Assembly (NCBI RefSeq): GCF_003710805.1
Contig: NZ_RHHB01000012.1
Location: 1-64,000 of the forward strand
DNA length: 64,000 nt
From: Agromyces tardus
GTDB lineage: Bacteria; Actinomycetota; Actinomycetes; Actinomycetales; Microbacteriaceae
Direction of reading: 5' to 3'
The position numbers and the translations under genes are program-made. Positions 1 to 7,284 of this stretch are shown piece by piece (the stretch's first letter is position 1; every line of letters begins with the position of its first letter). The notes below the pieces were generated by a model that did not search any database, was not told the DNA's origin, and saw only the letters and a program-made list of their open reading frames with translations.

Positions 1-307
1 CCGCCCGCCCCGCACCATCCATGCGCCCCGCGGCGTCCGCCCGGCCCGCGGCATCCGCCCGGCCCGCGGCGTCCGCCCGGCCCGCGGCACCCGGCGCCTC
101 GACCGCGAGCAGCACCGTGTTGCCCGCGTGGTCGATCGCGCGCAGCGAGGCGATGTCGACCGTGCGGCCCTCGCCCCATGTGGCGTCGAAGCGGGCGAGC
201 ACGCCGGGGAGTTCCTCGGGCCGCGCAGCGCGGGTTACGATGCCCGAGCGCGCGTCGGCGGCATCTGCCAGCGCGTGCGCCTCGGCGATGGCTGCGGCAT
301 CCGTCAT
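1..307 (-). CDS. GNAT-family N-acetyltransferase-like protein, C-terminus cut by window edge
   Basis: Only the first 102 codons are inside the window; the gene runs off the left edge. The N-terminus contains a segment like F-D-A-T-W-G and then S-L-R-A-I-D-H-A-G-N, which recalls the early part of COG3375-type GNAT acetyltransferases, where an AHAGN motif precedes the acetyl-CoA core. The core itself lies outside. The last visible residues form three copies of R-A-D-A-A-G plus a degenerate one, an unusual low-complexity insert coded by an 18-bp tandem repeat. ATG at 307 is the only plausible start. The assignment rests on a short N-terminal stretch, so function is tentative. Confidence 0.5.
   Translation of the reverse strand, partial: MTDAAAIAEAHALADAADARSGIVTRAARPEELPGVLARFDATWGEGRTVDIASLRAIDHAGNTVLLAVEAPGAAGRADAAGRADAAGRADAAGRMDGAGRA
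30..91. repeat. 18-bp tandem repeat inside the GNAT-like gene
   Basis: Three full units of GCGGCGTCCGCCCGGCCC (30-47, 48-65, 66-83; the middle one has A for G at one position) are followed by a partial unit. The period is six codons, so copy number can change without breaking the frame; each unit adds G-R-A-D-A-A on the minus strand. Confidence 0.85.
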
Positions 308-533
308 GGATCGGACCCTACCGCGCTCGACCGCGCGCAGTCCCTCGGCCACCCGCTCACGCGGGAGTGAGGTTTCTGCGCCGGAGGTCGTTCGCCGGCG
401 TGCCTCGGACGCACAAACGGCACTCCGGCGGACCCGGCGGCCCGCCCAGGCGGCCTGCCGCCCGGGGGCGGCGGGAGAGCAGGGGGCGCGGGCGCGTCAG
501 CGGCAGAGCAGGGCGCGCGAGCGCGCGAAGGGC

Positions 534-1811
534 TCAGCGGGCGAGCCGGTCCTCCATGCCCCACGCCTGGCCGTAGCCGCCGTCGGCCTCGGCGCGGGCC
601 ATGAGCTCGAGGAACGGCTCGGCGTCGAACGCCTCGGGACCGAGCACGCCGCTGCCGTGCCAGACGCCCGTCGCGAGCAGTTCGAGCGCGATCACGGGGT
701 TGAGCGCGGTCTGCCACACGACGCACTGGGACTCGTACTCGCGCATCGTCCACTCGTTGTCGCTCACGTGGTAGAGGTACACCTCGCGCGGCGCTCCGTC
801 GGTGCCGGTGCCCGTGACCCACAGGCCGGCGCACGTCTTGCCGGTCATCCGCGGGCCGATCGTGGCGGGGTCGGGCAGCGCCGCCGCCACGACATCGCGG
901 GGAGCGACCTCGACCGGGCCGTTCTCGCTGCGCACGCGCACCGGCGTGGTCGAGTCGAGGCCGAGCAGGTGCAGGGTGCGCAGCACGGTGATGAACTCCT
1001 CGCCAAGCCCGTACTTGAAGGTGACGCGCTTCGCGTCGACCCAGCGCGGCATGAGGAGCACCTCCTCGTGCTCGACGTTGACGCACTCGACGGGGCCGAT
1101 GCCCTCGGGGAAGTCGAAGACCTCGGGCTCGGAGAACGGCGGGGTCGTGTACCAGCCCGCGTCCTTCTCCCAGATCACGGGCGGATTCAGGCACTCCTCG
1201 ATCGTCGTCCAGATCGAGAACGACGGGGCGAAGATCTCGTTCCCGGCCTCGTCGCGCACGACGAGGTTCGCGCCGTCGCGCGTGCCGAGCTCGTCGATCT
1301 CGCTGAAGAGGTGGTCGGCCGCGTAGCGCGCGAACACGTCGCTGAGGCCCGGTTCCACACCCATGCCCACGAGCGCCAGGCGTCCTGCCTGCTCCCAGTC
1401 GGCGGCCTGCGCGAACTGGTCGTCGCCGAGCTTCACGCCGGTCTCGGCGTAGGGGTCGGTGGGATGCGGCTCCGACAGGCTCATCGCCATGTCGAGGTAG
1501 TCGGCGCCCGCGGCGAGCGCTCCCGCGAAGATCGACTGCACGAACTTCGGCTCGACCGCGTTCATGACGTGGGTGGCCCGGTGGGCACGGGCGACGGATG
1601 CCACGACCTCGGGGTCGCTCGCATCGATCTGCGCCGTGGCGAACTTCGCCGCCACCTCGGCGCCGTGGCGTGCAGCGATCCAGTCGACGGTGCGGCGGGC
1701 ACGGGACTCGTCGTAGTCGCTCACGACGACGGCGTCGTGGAAGCTGCGGCGGGCGAGGATCTTGGCGATTGCATCTCCGACGCCACCGGCGCCGACAAGG
1801 AGGATACGCAT
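534..1811 (-). CDS. Saccharopine dehydrogenase-like NAD(P)-dependent oxidoreductase
   Basis: The 425-residue product starts with a Rossmann nucleotide-binding motif, V-G-A-G-G-V-G-D-A at residues 6-14, and has the length and two-domain layout of saccharopine dehydrogenase-family proteins (N-terminal NAD(P)-binding, C-terminal substrate domain). Known members include lysine 6-dehydrogenases, saccharopine dehydrogenases and carboxynorspermidine synthases; the sequence does not decide between them. ATG at 1811 was chosen because the longer frame (to 1847) adds twelve residues that overlap the promoter, and because the -10 box ends six bases before this ATG, which points to a leaderless mRNA. It sits 44 bp downstream of allE but seems to have its own promoter. 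Likely cytoplasmic. Confidence 0.75.
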   Translation of the reverse strand: MRILLVGAGGVGDAIAKILARRSFHDAVVVSDYDESRARRTVDWIAARHGAEVAAKFATAQIDASDPEVVASVARAHRATHVMNAVEPKFVQSIFAGALAAGADYLDMAMSLSEPHPTDPYAETGVKLGDDQFAQAADWEQAGRLALVGMGVEPGLSDVFARYAADHLFSEIDELGTRDGANLVVRDEAGNEIFAPSFSIWTTIEECLNPPVIWEKDAGWYTTPPFSEPEVFDFPEGIGPVECVNVEHEEVLLMPRWVDAKRVTFKYGLGEEFITVLRTLHLLGLDSTTPVRVRSENGPVEVAPRDVVAAALPDPATIGPRMTGKTCAGLWVTGTGTDGAPREVYLYHVSDNEWTMREYESQCVVWQTALNPVIALELLATGVWHGSGVLGPEAFDAEPFLELMARAEADGGYGQAWGMEDRLAR

Positions 1812-1817
1812 GGCTCG

Positions 1818-1854
1818 ACCGTAGCGGCCGGCAGCGTAATTGTCCAATTGGACA
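1818..1854 (-). promoter_or_regulatory. Leaderless promoter with a 14-bp palindromic operator
   Basis: On the minus strand, TTGGAC (1847-1842), an 18-bp spacer and TACGGT (1823-1818) end six bases before the ATG at 1811. The perfect palindrome TGTCCAATTGGACA at 1841-1854 covers the -35 box, so a bound regulator would block transcription. The regulator is not in the window. Confidence 0.55.
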
Positions 1855-1855
1855 G

Positions 1856-2776
1856 TTAGGAGGACTTCGGCCCGCCGGGGAACCCTCCGCTCGGGACCTG
1901 GCCGCCCGTGACCTCACCGCCCGAGAACATCCCGCTGTGGAACTGCCCGCCGCCCGCGTGTTCGGTGAGCCGCACCTGCCGATTGACGTCCTTGTAGAGC
2001 AGGTAGCGGAACGGCCCCGGCCCACCCGCGTAGCAGGCCTGCGGGCAGAACGCCCGGAGCCACAGGAAGTCGCCCGCCTCGACCTCGACCCAGTCGCCGT
2101 TCAGCCGGTAGACGCCCTTGCCCTCGAGCACGAAGATCCCGTGCTCCATGACGTGCGTCTCGGCGAACGGGATGGAGCCGCCGGGCCGGAACGTCACGAT
2201 GTTCACGTGCATGTCGTGCGCGAGGTCGTCGGGGTCGACGAACCGCGAGGTCGCCCACGCCCCGTTCGTGCCCGGCATCCCCTCGGGCTCGACCTCCGCG
2301 TCGCTCGTGACGAACGACGTGGCCGTGTGGCCGTCGAGCGGCTCGTAGGCCTTGCGCACCCACTGGAAGCTCGTGAGCTCGGTGCCCTCGTTCGCGATCG
2401 ACCAGCGCTCGCCCGCCGCGAGGTAGGCGTAGCCGCCGGCCGCGAGCACGTGCCGCTCGCCCTCCCGCTCGAGCGTGAGGGTGAGCTCGCCGGAGGTCAC
2501 GAAGACGACGCCCTCGACGCCGGGCTCCTGCTCGGGCCGGTCGGCGCCGCCGCCGGGCGCGATCTCGACGATGAGCTGCGAGAACGTCGTGGCGAACCCC
2601 GCGATCGGCCGCGCCACGATCCACGAGCGGGTCCTCGTGAACCCCGGCAGGTTGCTCGTGACGATGTCGCGCAGCACGCCCTTCGGGATGACCGTGTACG
2701 CCTCGGTCACGATCGCGCGGTCGGTGAGGAGCTCGGTCTGGGCGGGCAGCCCGCCCTGCGGGGTGAAGTAGCTCAT
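1856..2776 (-). CDS. allE: (S)-ureidoglycine aminohydrolase (bicupin)
   Basis: The enzyme hydrolyses (S)-ureidoglycine to (S)-ureidoglycolate and ammonia in allantoin breakdown. The 306-residue protein has two cupin domains; the second carries the manganese-binding pattern of the family, E206-T-H208, E211-H212 and Q246. The start at 2776 has an excellent AGGAGG six bases upstream, and the frame further upstream has no conserved residues. A Gly/Ser-rich tail of about 30 residues (roughly 277-306) extends past the usual AllE end near residue 260-275. It follows the DUF6986 gene by about 40 bp and is probably in one operon with it and malate synthase, which would consume the glyoxylate formed from ureidoglycolate. 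Allantoinase and allantoate amidohydrolase are not in this window. Confidence 0.9.
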   Translation of the reverse strand: MSYFTPQGGLPAQTELLTDRAIVTEAYTVIPKGVLRDIVTSNLPGFTRTRSWIVARPIAGFATTFSQLIVEIAPGGGADRPEQEPGVEGVVFVTSGELTLTLEREGERHVLAAGGYAYLAAGERWSIANEGTELTSFQWVRKAYEPLDGHTATSFVTSDAEVEPEGMPGTNGAWATSRFVDPDDLAHDMHVNIVTFRPGGSIPFAETHVMEHGIFVLEGKGVYRLNGDWVEVEAGDFLWLRAFCPQACYAGGPGPFRYLLYKDVNRQVRLTEHAGGGQFHSGMFSGGEVTGGQVPSGGFPGGPKSS

Positions 2777-2816
2777 GGTGCCTCCTGGCGGTGCGCGAGT
2801 CCGACGCGGCATCCGT

Positions 2817-4079
2817 TCATGCCGTCGCCCTCCTCGGGTGGGCGAGCGCGACGAGCTCGTGCCCGTCGAGCCCGGTGTCGGCGGTGACCTCGGCCGGTGC
2901 GATCGCGCCGCAGCGCACGCCGCGCAGCACGAACCCGGCGAGCGCGCGCACGGTCGCGGGCTCGTCGAGCACGGCCCCCGAGGCGCCGGCGCCGGAACGG
3001 TGGTCGCGCAGCCGAGCGGATGCCTCGGCGTACCCCTCGCGGTAGAACGCGTAGGTCGCGAGGAACCGCGTGGGCAGCTGGTTGGCGTGCAGGTCCCAGC
3101 CCTGCGGGAATCCCCGCTCGAGCGAGCGGCGCACGAGCCGTGCGTGCAGCCGCCACGCCTCCTCGGCGCGATCGCCGATCGGCAGGATGTTCGTCGATCC
3201 GTCCGAGAGCCGGATGCCCGTGCCCGCGACAGCGACCTGCATCACCTGCTTCGCGAAGTCCGCGGCCGGGTGATCCATCGACTGGTGCGCGGGCGCGATC
3301 CCGAGGGCGGCGCTGTAGTCGTAGGTGCCGTAGTGCAGGCCGCTGATGCGGCCGGGCGCGGCGAGGGGCAGTCGGGCGACGGGCGAGACCCCGTCGGCGC
3401 CGAGGATGAGCTGGGGCGTCTCGGCCTGCACCTCGAAGCGCAGGCGACCGGCGGGCAGGCCGTGCGCGCGCTCGAGGGCAGCCATCACGTACGCCATCGC
3501 CTGCACCTGCGCGACCGTCGACACCTTCGGCAGCGTGAGCGCGAGGCCGTCGGGCAGTCCGCCCCGCTCGACGAGGGTCGTGACGAACAGGTCGAGCGTC
3601 CGGATGCCGCGGGCCCGCGTCGCGGCCTCGAACGACTTGCAGCGGATGCCGATGAACGGCGGGCCGAACCCGGCGGCCACGGCCGCGATCGCCCGCTTGG
3701 CGGCGCGCACGGCATCGGCATCCTCGACGTCGTCGCCGCGGTCGCCGTAGCCGTCCTCGAAGTCGATGCGCAGGTCCTCGATGGGCTCGCGCTCCAGCTT
3801 CTCGCGCACGCGGGGCGCGACGGCCGCCGCGGTGCCCTCGTCGAGGCCGACGGATGCCGCGAGCGCCTCGAGTCCGCCGGCGGCATCGACCGCGGCGAGC
3901 GCGTCGCGCCCCCACACGGCGGGCAGTTCGGGCGTGAACCGGTCGGCCGGCACGTAGACCGTGTGCACGGGCTGGCGCGACCCGTCGTCGCCCGGGTACG
4001 CGGTCGCGAGCAGCTCGTCGGTCGCGGCGAGCCGGTCGTCGATGGCGGCCAGGTCCGCCGCGGCGAGGGACGTGGCCAT
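2817..4079 (-). CDS. DUF6986 aldolase/citrate-lyase-superfamily protein
   Basis: This 420-residue protein shows TIM-barrel features of the HpcH/HpaI aldolase and citrate lyase beta superfamily: an acidic R-I-D-F-E-D-G-Y-G motif, G-I-R-C-K-S-F-E, L-T-L-P-K-V and E-V-Q-A-E-T-P. I recognise it as the uncharacterised DUF6986 family, which commonly sits with malate synthase and ureide genes. Its ATG lies two bases after the malate synthase stop, so the two are translationally coupled; the GGAG before that stop serves as ribosome binding site. The reaction is unknown. From the context I infer a metal-dependent C-C lyase or ligase acting on glyoxylate or a malyl-type compound. Confidence 0.8.
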   Translation of the reverse strand: MATSLAAADLAAIDDRLAATDELLATAYPGDDGSRQPVHTVYVPADRFTPELPAVWGRDALAAVDAAGGLEALAASVGLDEGTAAAVAPRVREKLEREPIEDLRIDFEDGYGDRGDDVEDADAVRAAKRAIAAVAAGFGPPFIGIRCKSFEAATRARGIRTLDLFVTTLVERGGLPDGLALTLPKVSTVAQVQAMAYVMAALERAHGLPAGRLRFEVQAETPQLILGADGVSPVARLPLAAPGRISGLHYGTYDYSAALGIAPAHQSMDHPAADFAKQVMQVAVAGTGIRLSDGSTNILPIGDRAEEAWRLHARLVRRSLERGFPQGWDLHANQLPTRFLATYAFYREGYAEASARLRDHRSGAGASGAVLDEPATVRALAGFVLRGVRCGAIAPAEVTADTGLDGHELVALAHPRRATA

Positions 4080-4081
4080 GC

Positions 4082-5680
4082 TCACTCCAGCAGCTCGTAG
4101 GCCGGCAGGGTGAGGAAGTCGACGTACTCCTCGGCGAGGCAGAGGTCGGCGATGAGCCGGGCGGCAGGCTCGTAGTGGGCGGCGAACCGCACCGGGTCGA
4201 CCTCTTCGCGCAACTCCTCGACCTCCTCGTCGAGGAGTCGCCGCACGAGCTCGGGCGTCACGGCGCGCCCGGTGTCGGCGAGCACGGCGCGGTGCTGCAG
4301 CTGCTGCCACACCTGCGACCGCGAGATCTCGGCCGTCGCGGCATCCTCCATGAGGTTGTGCAGCGCGACCGCCCCGTTGCCCGAGAGCCACACCGCCGTG
4401 TACGCCACGGCGATCGAGAGGTTGTTCCGCAGGCCCGCCTCGGTGACCTCGCCGCCCGCGGAGGCGACGTCGAGCAGCTCGGCCGCGGTGACCGCGACCT
4501 CGGGCCGCTGCCGGTCGATCTGGTTGGGCCGGTCGCCGAGCACCCCGTCGAACACCTCGCGGCAGATCGGCACGAGGTCGGGGTGCGCGACCCACGAGCC
4601 GTCGAACCCGTCGTTCGCCTCGCGGGTCTTGTCGGCGCGCACCTTCTCGAAGGCGGCGGCCGTGACCTCGGGGTCGGCGCGATTCGGCACGAACGCGGCC
4701 ATGCCGCCCATCGCCGCAGCCCCGCGCCGATGGCACGTCTGCACGAGCAGCTCGGTGTAGGCGCGCATGAACGGCGCCGTCATCGACACCGACGCTCGGT
4801 CGGGCACGACGAACTCGGGCCCGGCGTCGCGGAACACCTTGATGATGCTGAACAGGTAGTCCCACCGGCCGGCGTTCAGGCCCGAGGCGTGCTCGCGAAG
4901 CTCGTAGAGGATCTCGTGCATCTCGAACGCGGCAGGGATCGTCTCGATGAGCACGGTGGCGCGGATGCTGCCGGCCGGCAGGCCGAGGTGCTCCTCGGCG
5001 AAGGCGAACACGTCGTTCCAGAGCCGCGCCTCGAGGTGGCCCTCGAGCTTCGGCAGGTAGTAGTACGGGCCGTGCCCGTTCGCGATGAGCTGCCGGGCGG
5101 TGTGGAAGCAGTGCAGCCCGAAGTCGACGAGCGATCCCGCCCCCCGCTCGCCGTCGACGAGCACGTGCTTCTCGGGCAGGTGCCAGCCGCGGGGGCGGGT
5201 GACCACCGTGGGGCGGCGGAGGTCGTCGCGGAGCGCGTACTCCCTGCCCTCGGGCGACGTGAACGCGAGCGTGCCGAGCGCGGCGTCGCGCAGGTTGCGG
5301 ATGCTGCCGACGACGTTCGCCCACGTGGGACTGGAGGCGTCCTCGAGGTCGGCGAGCCACACGCGCGCCCCGGAGTTGAGCGCGTTGATCGCCATCTTCG
5401 CGGGATTCGCCGGGCCCGTGATCTCGACACGGCGGTCGGACAGGGCATCGGGCGGCGGCGGCACGTGCCAGTCGCCCTCGCGGATGTCGCGCGTCTCGGG
5501 CAGGAAGTCGAGTCGCTCCCCCGCGGCGATGCGAGCACGGCGCGCCCGTCGGGCGGCGAGCAGCTCGCGACGGCGCGGATCGAATCGGCGATGCAGTTCC
5601 TCGACGAACGCGAGCGCGTGCGGCGTGAGGATCTCCTCGCCGCCCGTGACGTCGGTGTCGCGGGCGATCTCGATGGTCAT
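4082..5680 (-). CDS. aceB: Malate synthase A
   Basis: The enzyme condenses glyoxylate with acetyl-CoA to give malate. At 532 residues it matches the short A isoform. Typical stretches are [10 protein letters not shown] followed by [13 protein letters not shown], the [11 protein letters not shown] block, and [13 protein letters not shown] start at ATG 5680; the frame continues to 5761 but those 27 residues look like non-coding sequence and are less acidic than the true N-terminus. It leads the leftward operon aceB, DUF6986, allE, and diverges from xdhA. Isocitrate lyase is absent here, which supports a role in ureide-derived glyoxylate use rather than a classic acetate shunt. Confidence 0.93.
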   Translation of the reverse strand: MTIEIARDTDVTGGEEILTPHALAFVEELHRRFDPRRRELLAARRARRARIAAGERLDFLPETRDIREGDWHVPPPPDALSDRRVEITGPANPAKMAINALNSGARVWLADLEDASSPTWANVVGSIRNLRDAALGTLAFTSPEGREYALRDDLRRPTVVTRPRGWHLPEKHVLVDGERGAGSLVDFGLHCFHTARQLIANGHGPYYYLPKLEGHLEARLWNDVFAFAEEHLGLPAGSIRATVLIETIPAAFEMHEILYELREHASGLNAGRWDYLFSIIKVFRDAGPEFVVPDRASVSMTAPFMRAYTELLVQTCHRRGAAAMGGMAAFVPNRADPEVTAAAFEKVRADKTREANDGFDGSWVAHPDLVPICREVFDGVLGDRPNQIDRQRPEVAVTAAELLDVASAGGEVTEAGLRNNLSIAVAYTAVWLSGNGAVALHNLMEDAATAEISRSQVWQQLQHRAVLADTGRAVTPELVRRLLDEEVEELREEVDPVRFAAHYEPAARLIADLCLAEEYVDFLTLPAYELLE

Positions 5681-5820
5681 GCGCTGTCCTCCATTCCGGG
5701 GAAGCTGGGCCCAGACGCTGTGCCCATCATCGCGCACAAGCCCGCGCGGTGTAAGCCGCACGCCGGGCGCCGTGGAGATGCCGCAGGAGCCCCGGCGTAG
5801 ACTCGCCGAGAGGGGTGGGC
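5681..5820. promoter_or_regulatory. Divergent intergenic region between aceB and xdhA
   Basis: This 140-bp gap must hold both promoters. For xdhA a TAGACT -10 box lies at 5798-5803 with a poor -35 match; AGAGGGG at 5809-5815 is the ribosome binding site. I could not define the aceB promoter. No strong palindrome is visible apart from a short CTGGGCCCAG. Confidence 0.4.
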
Positions 5821-7284
5821 ATGGATCACATCGACGTGACGGTCAACGGGCGACAGCGTCCGCTGACCGGAATCTCGGCGCACACGACGGCGCTCGACTG
5901 GCTGCGCGAGACGGGTCTCACGGGCGCGAAGGAGGGCTGCGCCGAAGGCGAGTGCGGGGCGTGCGCGGTGCTGCTCGCGACATCCGACGGCGCCGACGGC
6001 ACGACGTGGACGGCCGTCAACGCGTGCCTCCTGCCGGCGGCCGCGCTCGACGGCCAGGAGGTCGTGACGAGCGAGGGACTCGGTTCGGCCGATGCGCTGC
6101 ACCCCGTGCAGGAGCGCCTCGCCGAGGCGGGCGGCTCGCAGTGCGGGTACTGCACGCCGGGCTTCGCGTGCAGCATGGCCGCCGAGTTCTACCGGGCCGA
6201 CCGCGTGCCCGCCGATGCCGACGGGCAGGAGCACGACCACGACCACGACCACGACCACGGTCCCAACGGCTTCGACCTGCACGCGCTGAGCGGCAACCTC
6301 TGCCGGTGCACCGGCTACCGACCGATCAGGGACGCCGCGTACGCGCTCGGCGAGCCGGAGCCCGCCGACCCGCTCGCGGCCCGCCGAGGCCGGCCCGCAC
6401 CCGCGGCCCGGGCGACCCGGCTCGACGGCGACGGCGAGCGCTTCGTGCGCCCGGCCTCCCTGCACGAAGCGCTCCGGATGCTGCGCGACGAGCCCGAGGC
6501 CGTCGTGGTCGCCGGCTCGACGGACTGGGGGGTCGACCTGAACCTGCGCGGCCGCCGCGCTGCGCTCACGCTCGCGGTCGAACGGCTGCCCGAGCTCCGC
6601 AGCTTCGCCGTCGGCGACGACGCCGTCGAGATCGGCGCCGCACTCACGATCGCCGAGGTCGGGCGCCGGCTCGGCGGTCGCGTGCCGCTGCTCGCCGAGG
6701 CGTTCCCGCAGTTCGCGTCGCCGCTCATCCGCAACCGCGCCACGATCGGCGGCAACCTCGGCACGGCGTCGCCGATCGGCGACACCTCGCCCGCGCTCCT
6801 GGCGCTCGACGCCCGCGTGGTGCTCGTGTCGGCCGGCGGCGAGCGCGAGGTCGACCTCGCGGAGTACTTCACGGGCTACCGGCAGACGCTGCGCCGGCCC
6901 GACGAGCTCATCCGCGCGGTGCGCATCCCGCTGCCCCTCGCGCCGCTCGCCGCCTTCCACAAGATCGCGAAGCGACGCTTCGACGACATCTCGAGCGTCG
7001 CCGTGGCCTTCGCCCTCGACCTCGACGATGCGGGAGCGGTCACCGCGGCGCGCATCGGACTCGGGGGCGTCGCGGCGACGCCCATCCGCGCCCGCGCGAC
7101 CGAGGACGCGCTCGTCGGGCGCACCTGGAGCATCGAGACCGTCCGCGACGCGGCATCCGTGCTGGGCGGCGAGGGCACGCCGATGTCGGATCACCGGGCG
7201 AGCGCGGAGTACCGCGCCGTCATGCTCGACCGGGCGCTGCTGAAGCTGTTCCGCTCGGCGCCCCGCGAGGAGGTGCCCGCATGA
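5821..7284 (+). CDS. xdhA: Xanthine dehydrogenase small subunit (2Fe-2S and FAD)
   Basis: The subunit passes electrons from the molybdenum subunit through two iron-sulphur clusters to FAD and NAD. The first cluster uses Cys40, 45, 48 and 69 ([10 protein letters not shown]), the second Cys108, 111, 161 and 163 (Q-C-G-Y-C and C-R-C-T-G-Y-R-P). The FAD domain follows from about residue 205, with [15 protein letters not shown] His/Asp insert (five His at 138-146) widens the gap between the second-cluster cysteines to about 50 residues. I prefer ATG 5821 over GTG 5815 because AGAGGGG is correctly spaced for the ATG. The stop overlaps xdhB as ATGA. The fused 487-residue form is like bacterial XdhA. 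Confidence 0.93.
   Translation: MDHIDVTVNGRQRPLTGISAHTTALDWLRETGLTGAKEGCAEGECGACAVLLATSDGADGTTWTAVNACLLPAAALDGQEVVTSEGLGSADALHPVQERLAEAGGSQCGYCTPGFACSMAAEFYRADRVPADADGQEHDHDHDHDHGPNGFDLHALSGNLCRCTGYRPIRDAAYALGEPEPADPLAARRGRPAPAARATRLDGDGERFVRPASLHEALRMLRDEPEAVVVAGSTDWGVDLNLRGRRAALTLAVERLPELRSFAVGDDAVEIGAALTIAEVGRRLGGRVPLLAEAFPQFASPLIRNRATIGGNLGTASPIGDTSPALLALDARVVLVSAGGEREVDLAEYFTGYRQTLRRPDELIRAVRIPLPLAPLAAFHKIAKRRFDDISSVAVAFALDLDDAGAVTAARIGLGGVAATPIRARATEDALVGRTWSIETVRDAASVLGGEGTPMSDHRASAEYRAVMLDRALLKLFRSAPREEVPA
6232..6258 (+). repeat. CACGAC hexamer tandem repeat in xdhA
   Basis: Four exact CACGAC units (6232-6255) plus CAC code for alternating His and Asp. The repeat keeps the reading frame and could expand or contract. 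Confidence 0.85.

Noticed and set aside
30-100. Possible CRISPR-like array at the left edge
   Set aside because: Units are directly adjacent without spacers and lie in a coding frame; it is a simple tandem repeat.
21-1859. A 612-codon open frame opposite the saccharopine-dehydrogenase-like gene
   Set aside because: Its product is Arg/Ala/Gly-rich with no recognisable domain, while the opposite strand codes a clear family member; it is a GC-driven shadow.
5706-5715. CTGGGCCCAG as an operator in the aceB-xdhA gap
   Set aside because: A 10-bp GC palindrome of this kind is expected by chance in DNA this rich in G and C, and no second copy lies nearby.
4175-5800. A 541-codon open frame opposite malate synthase
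   Set aside because: Composition is typical of antisense high-GC frames and it crosses the divergent promoter region.
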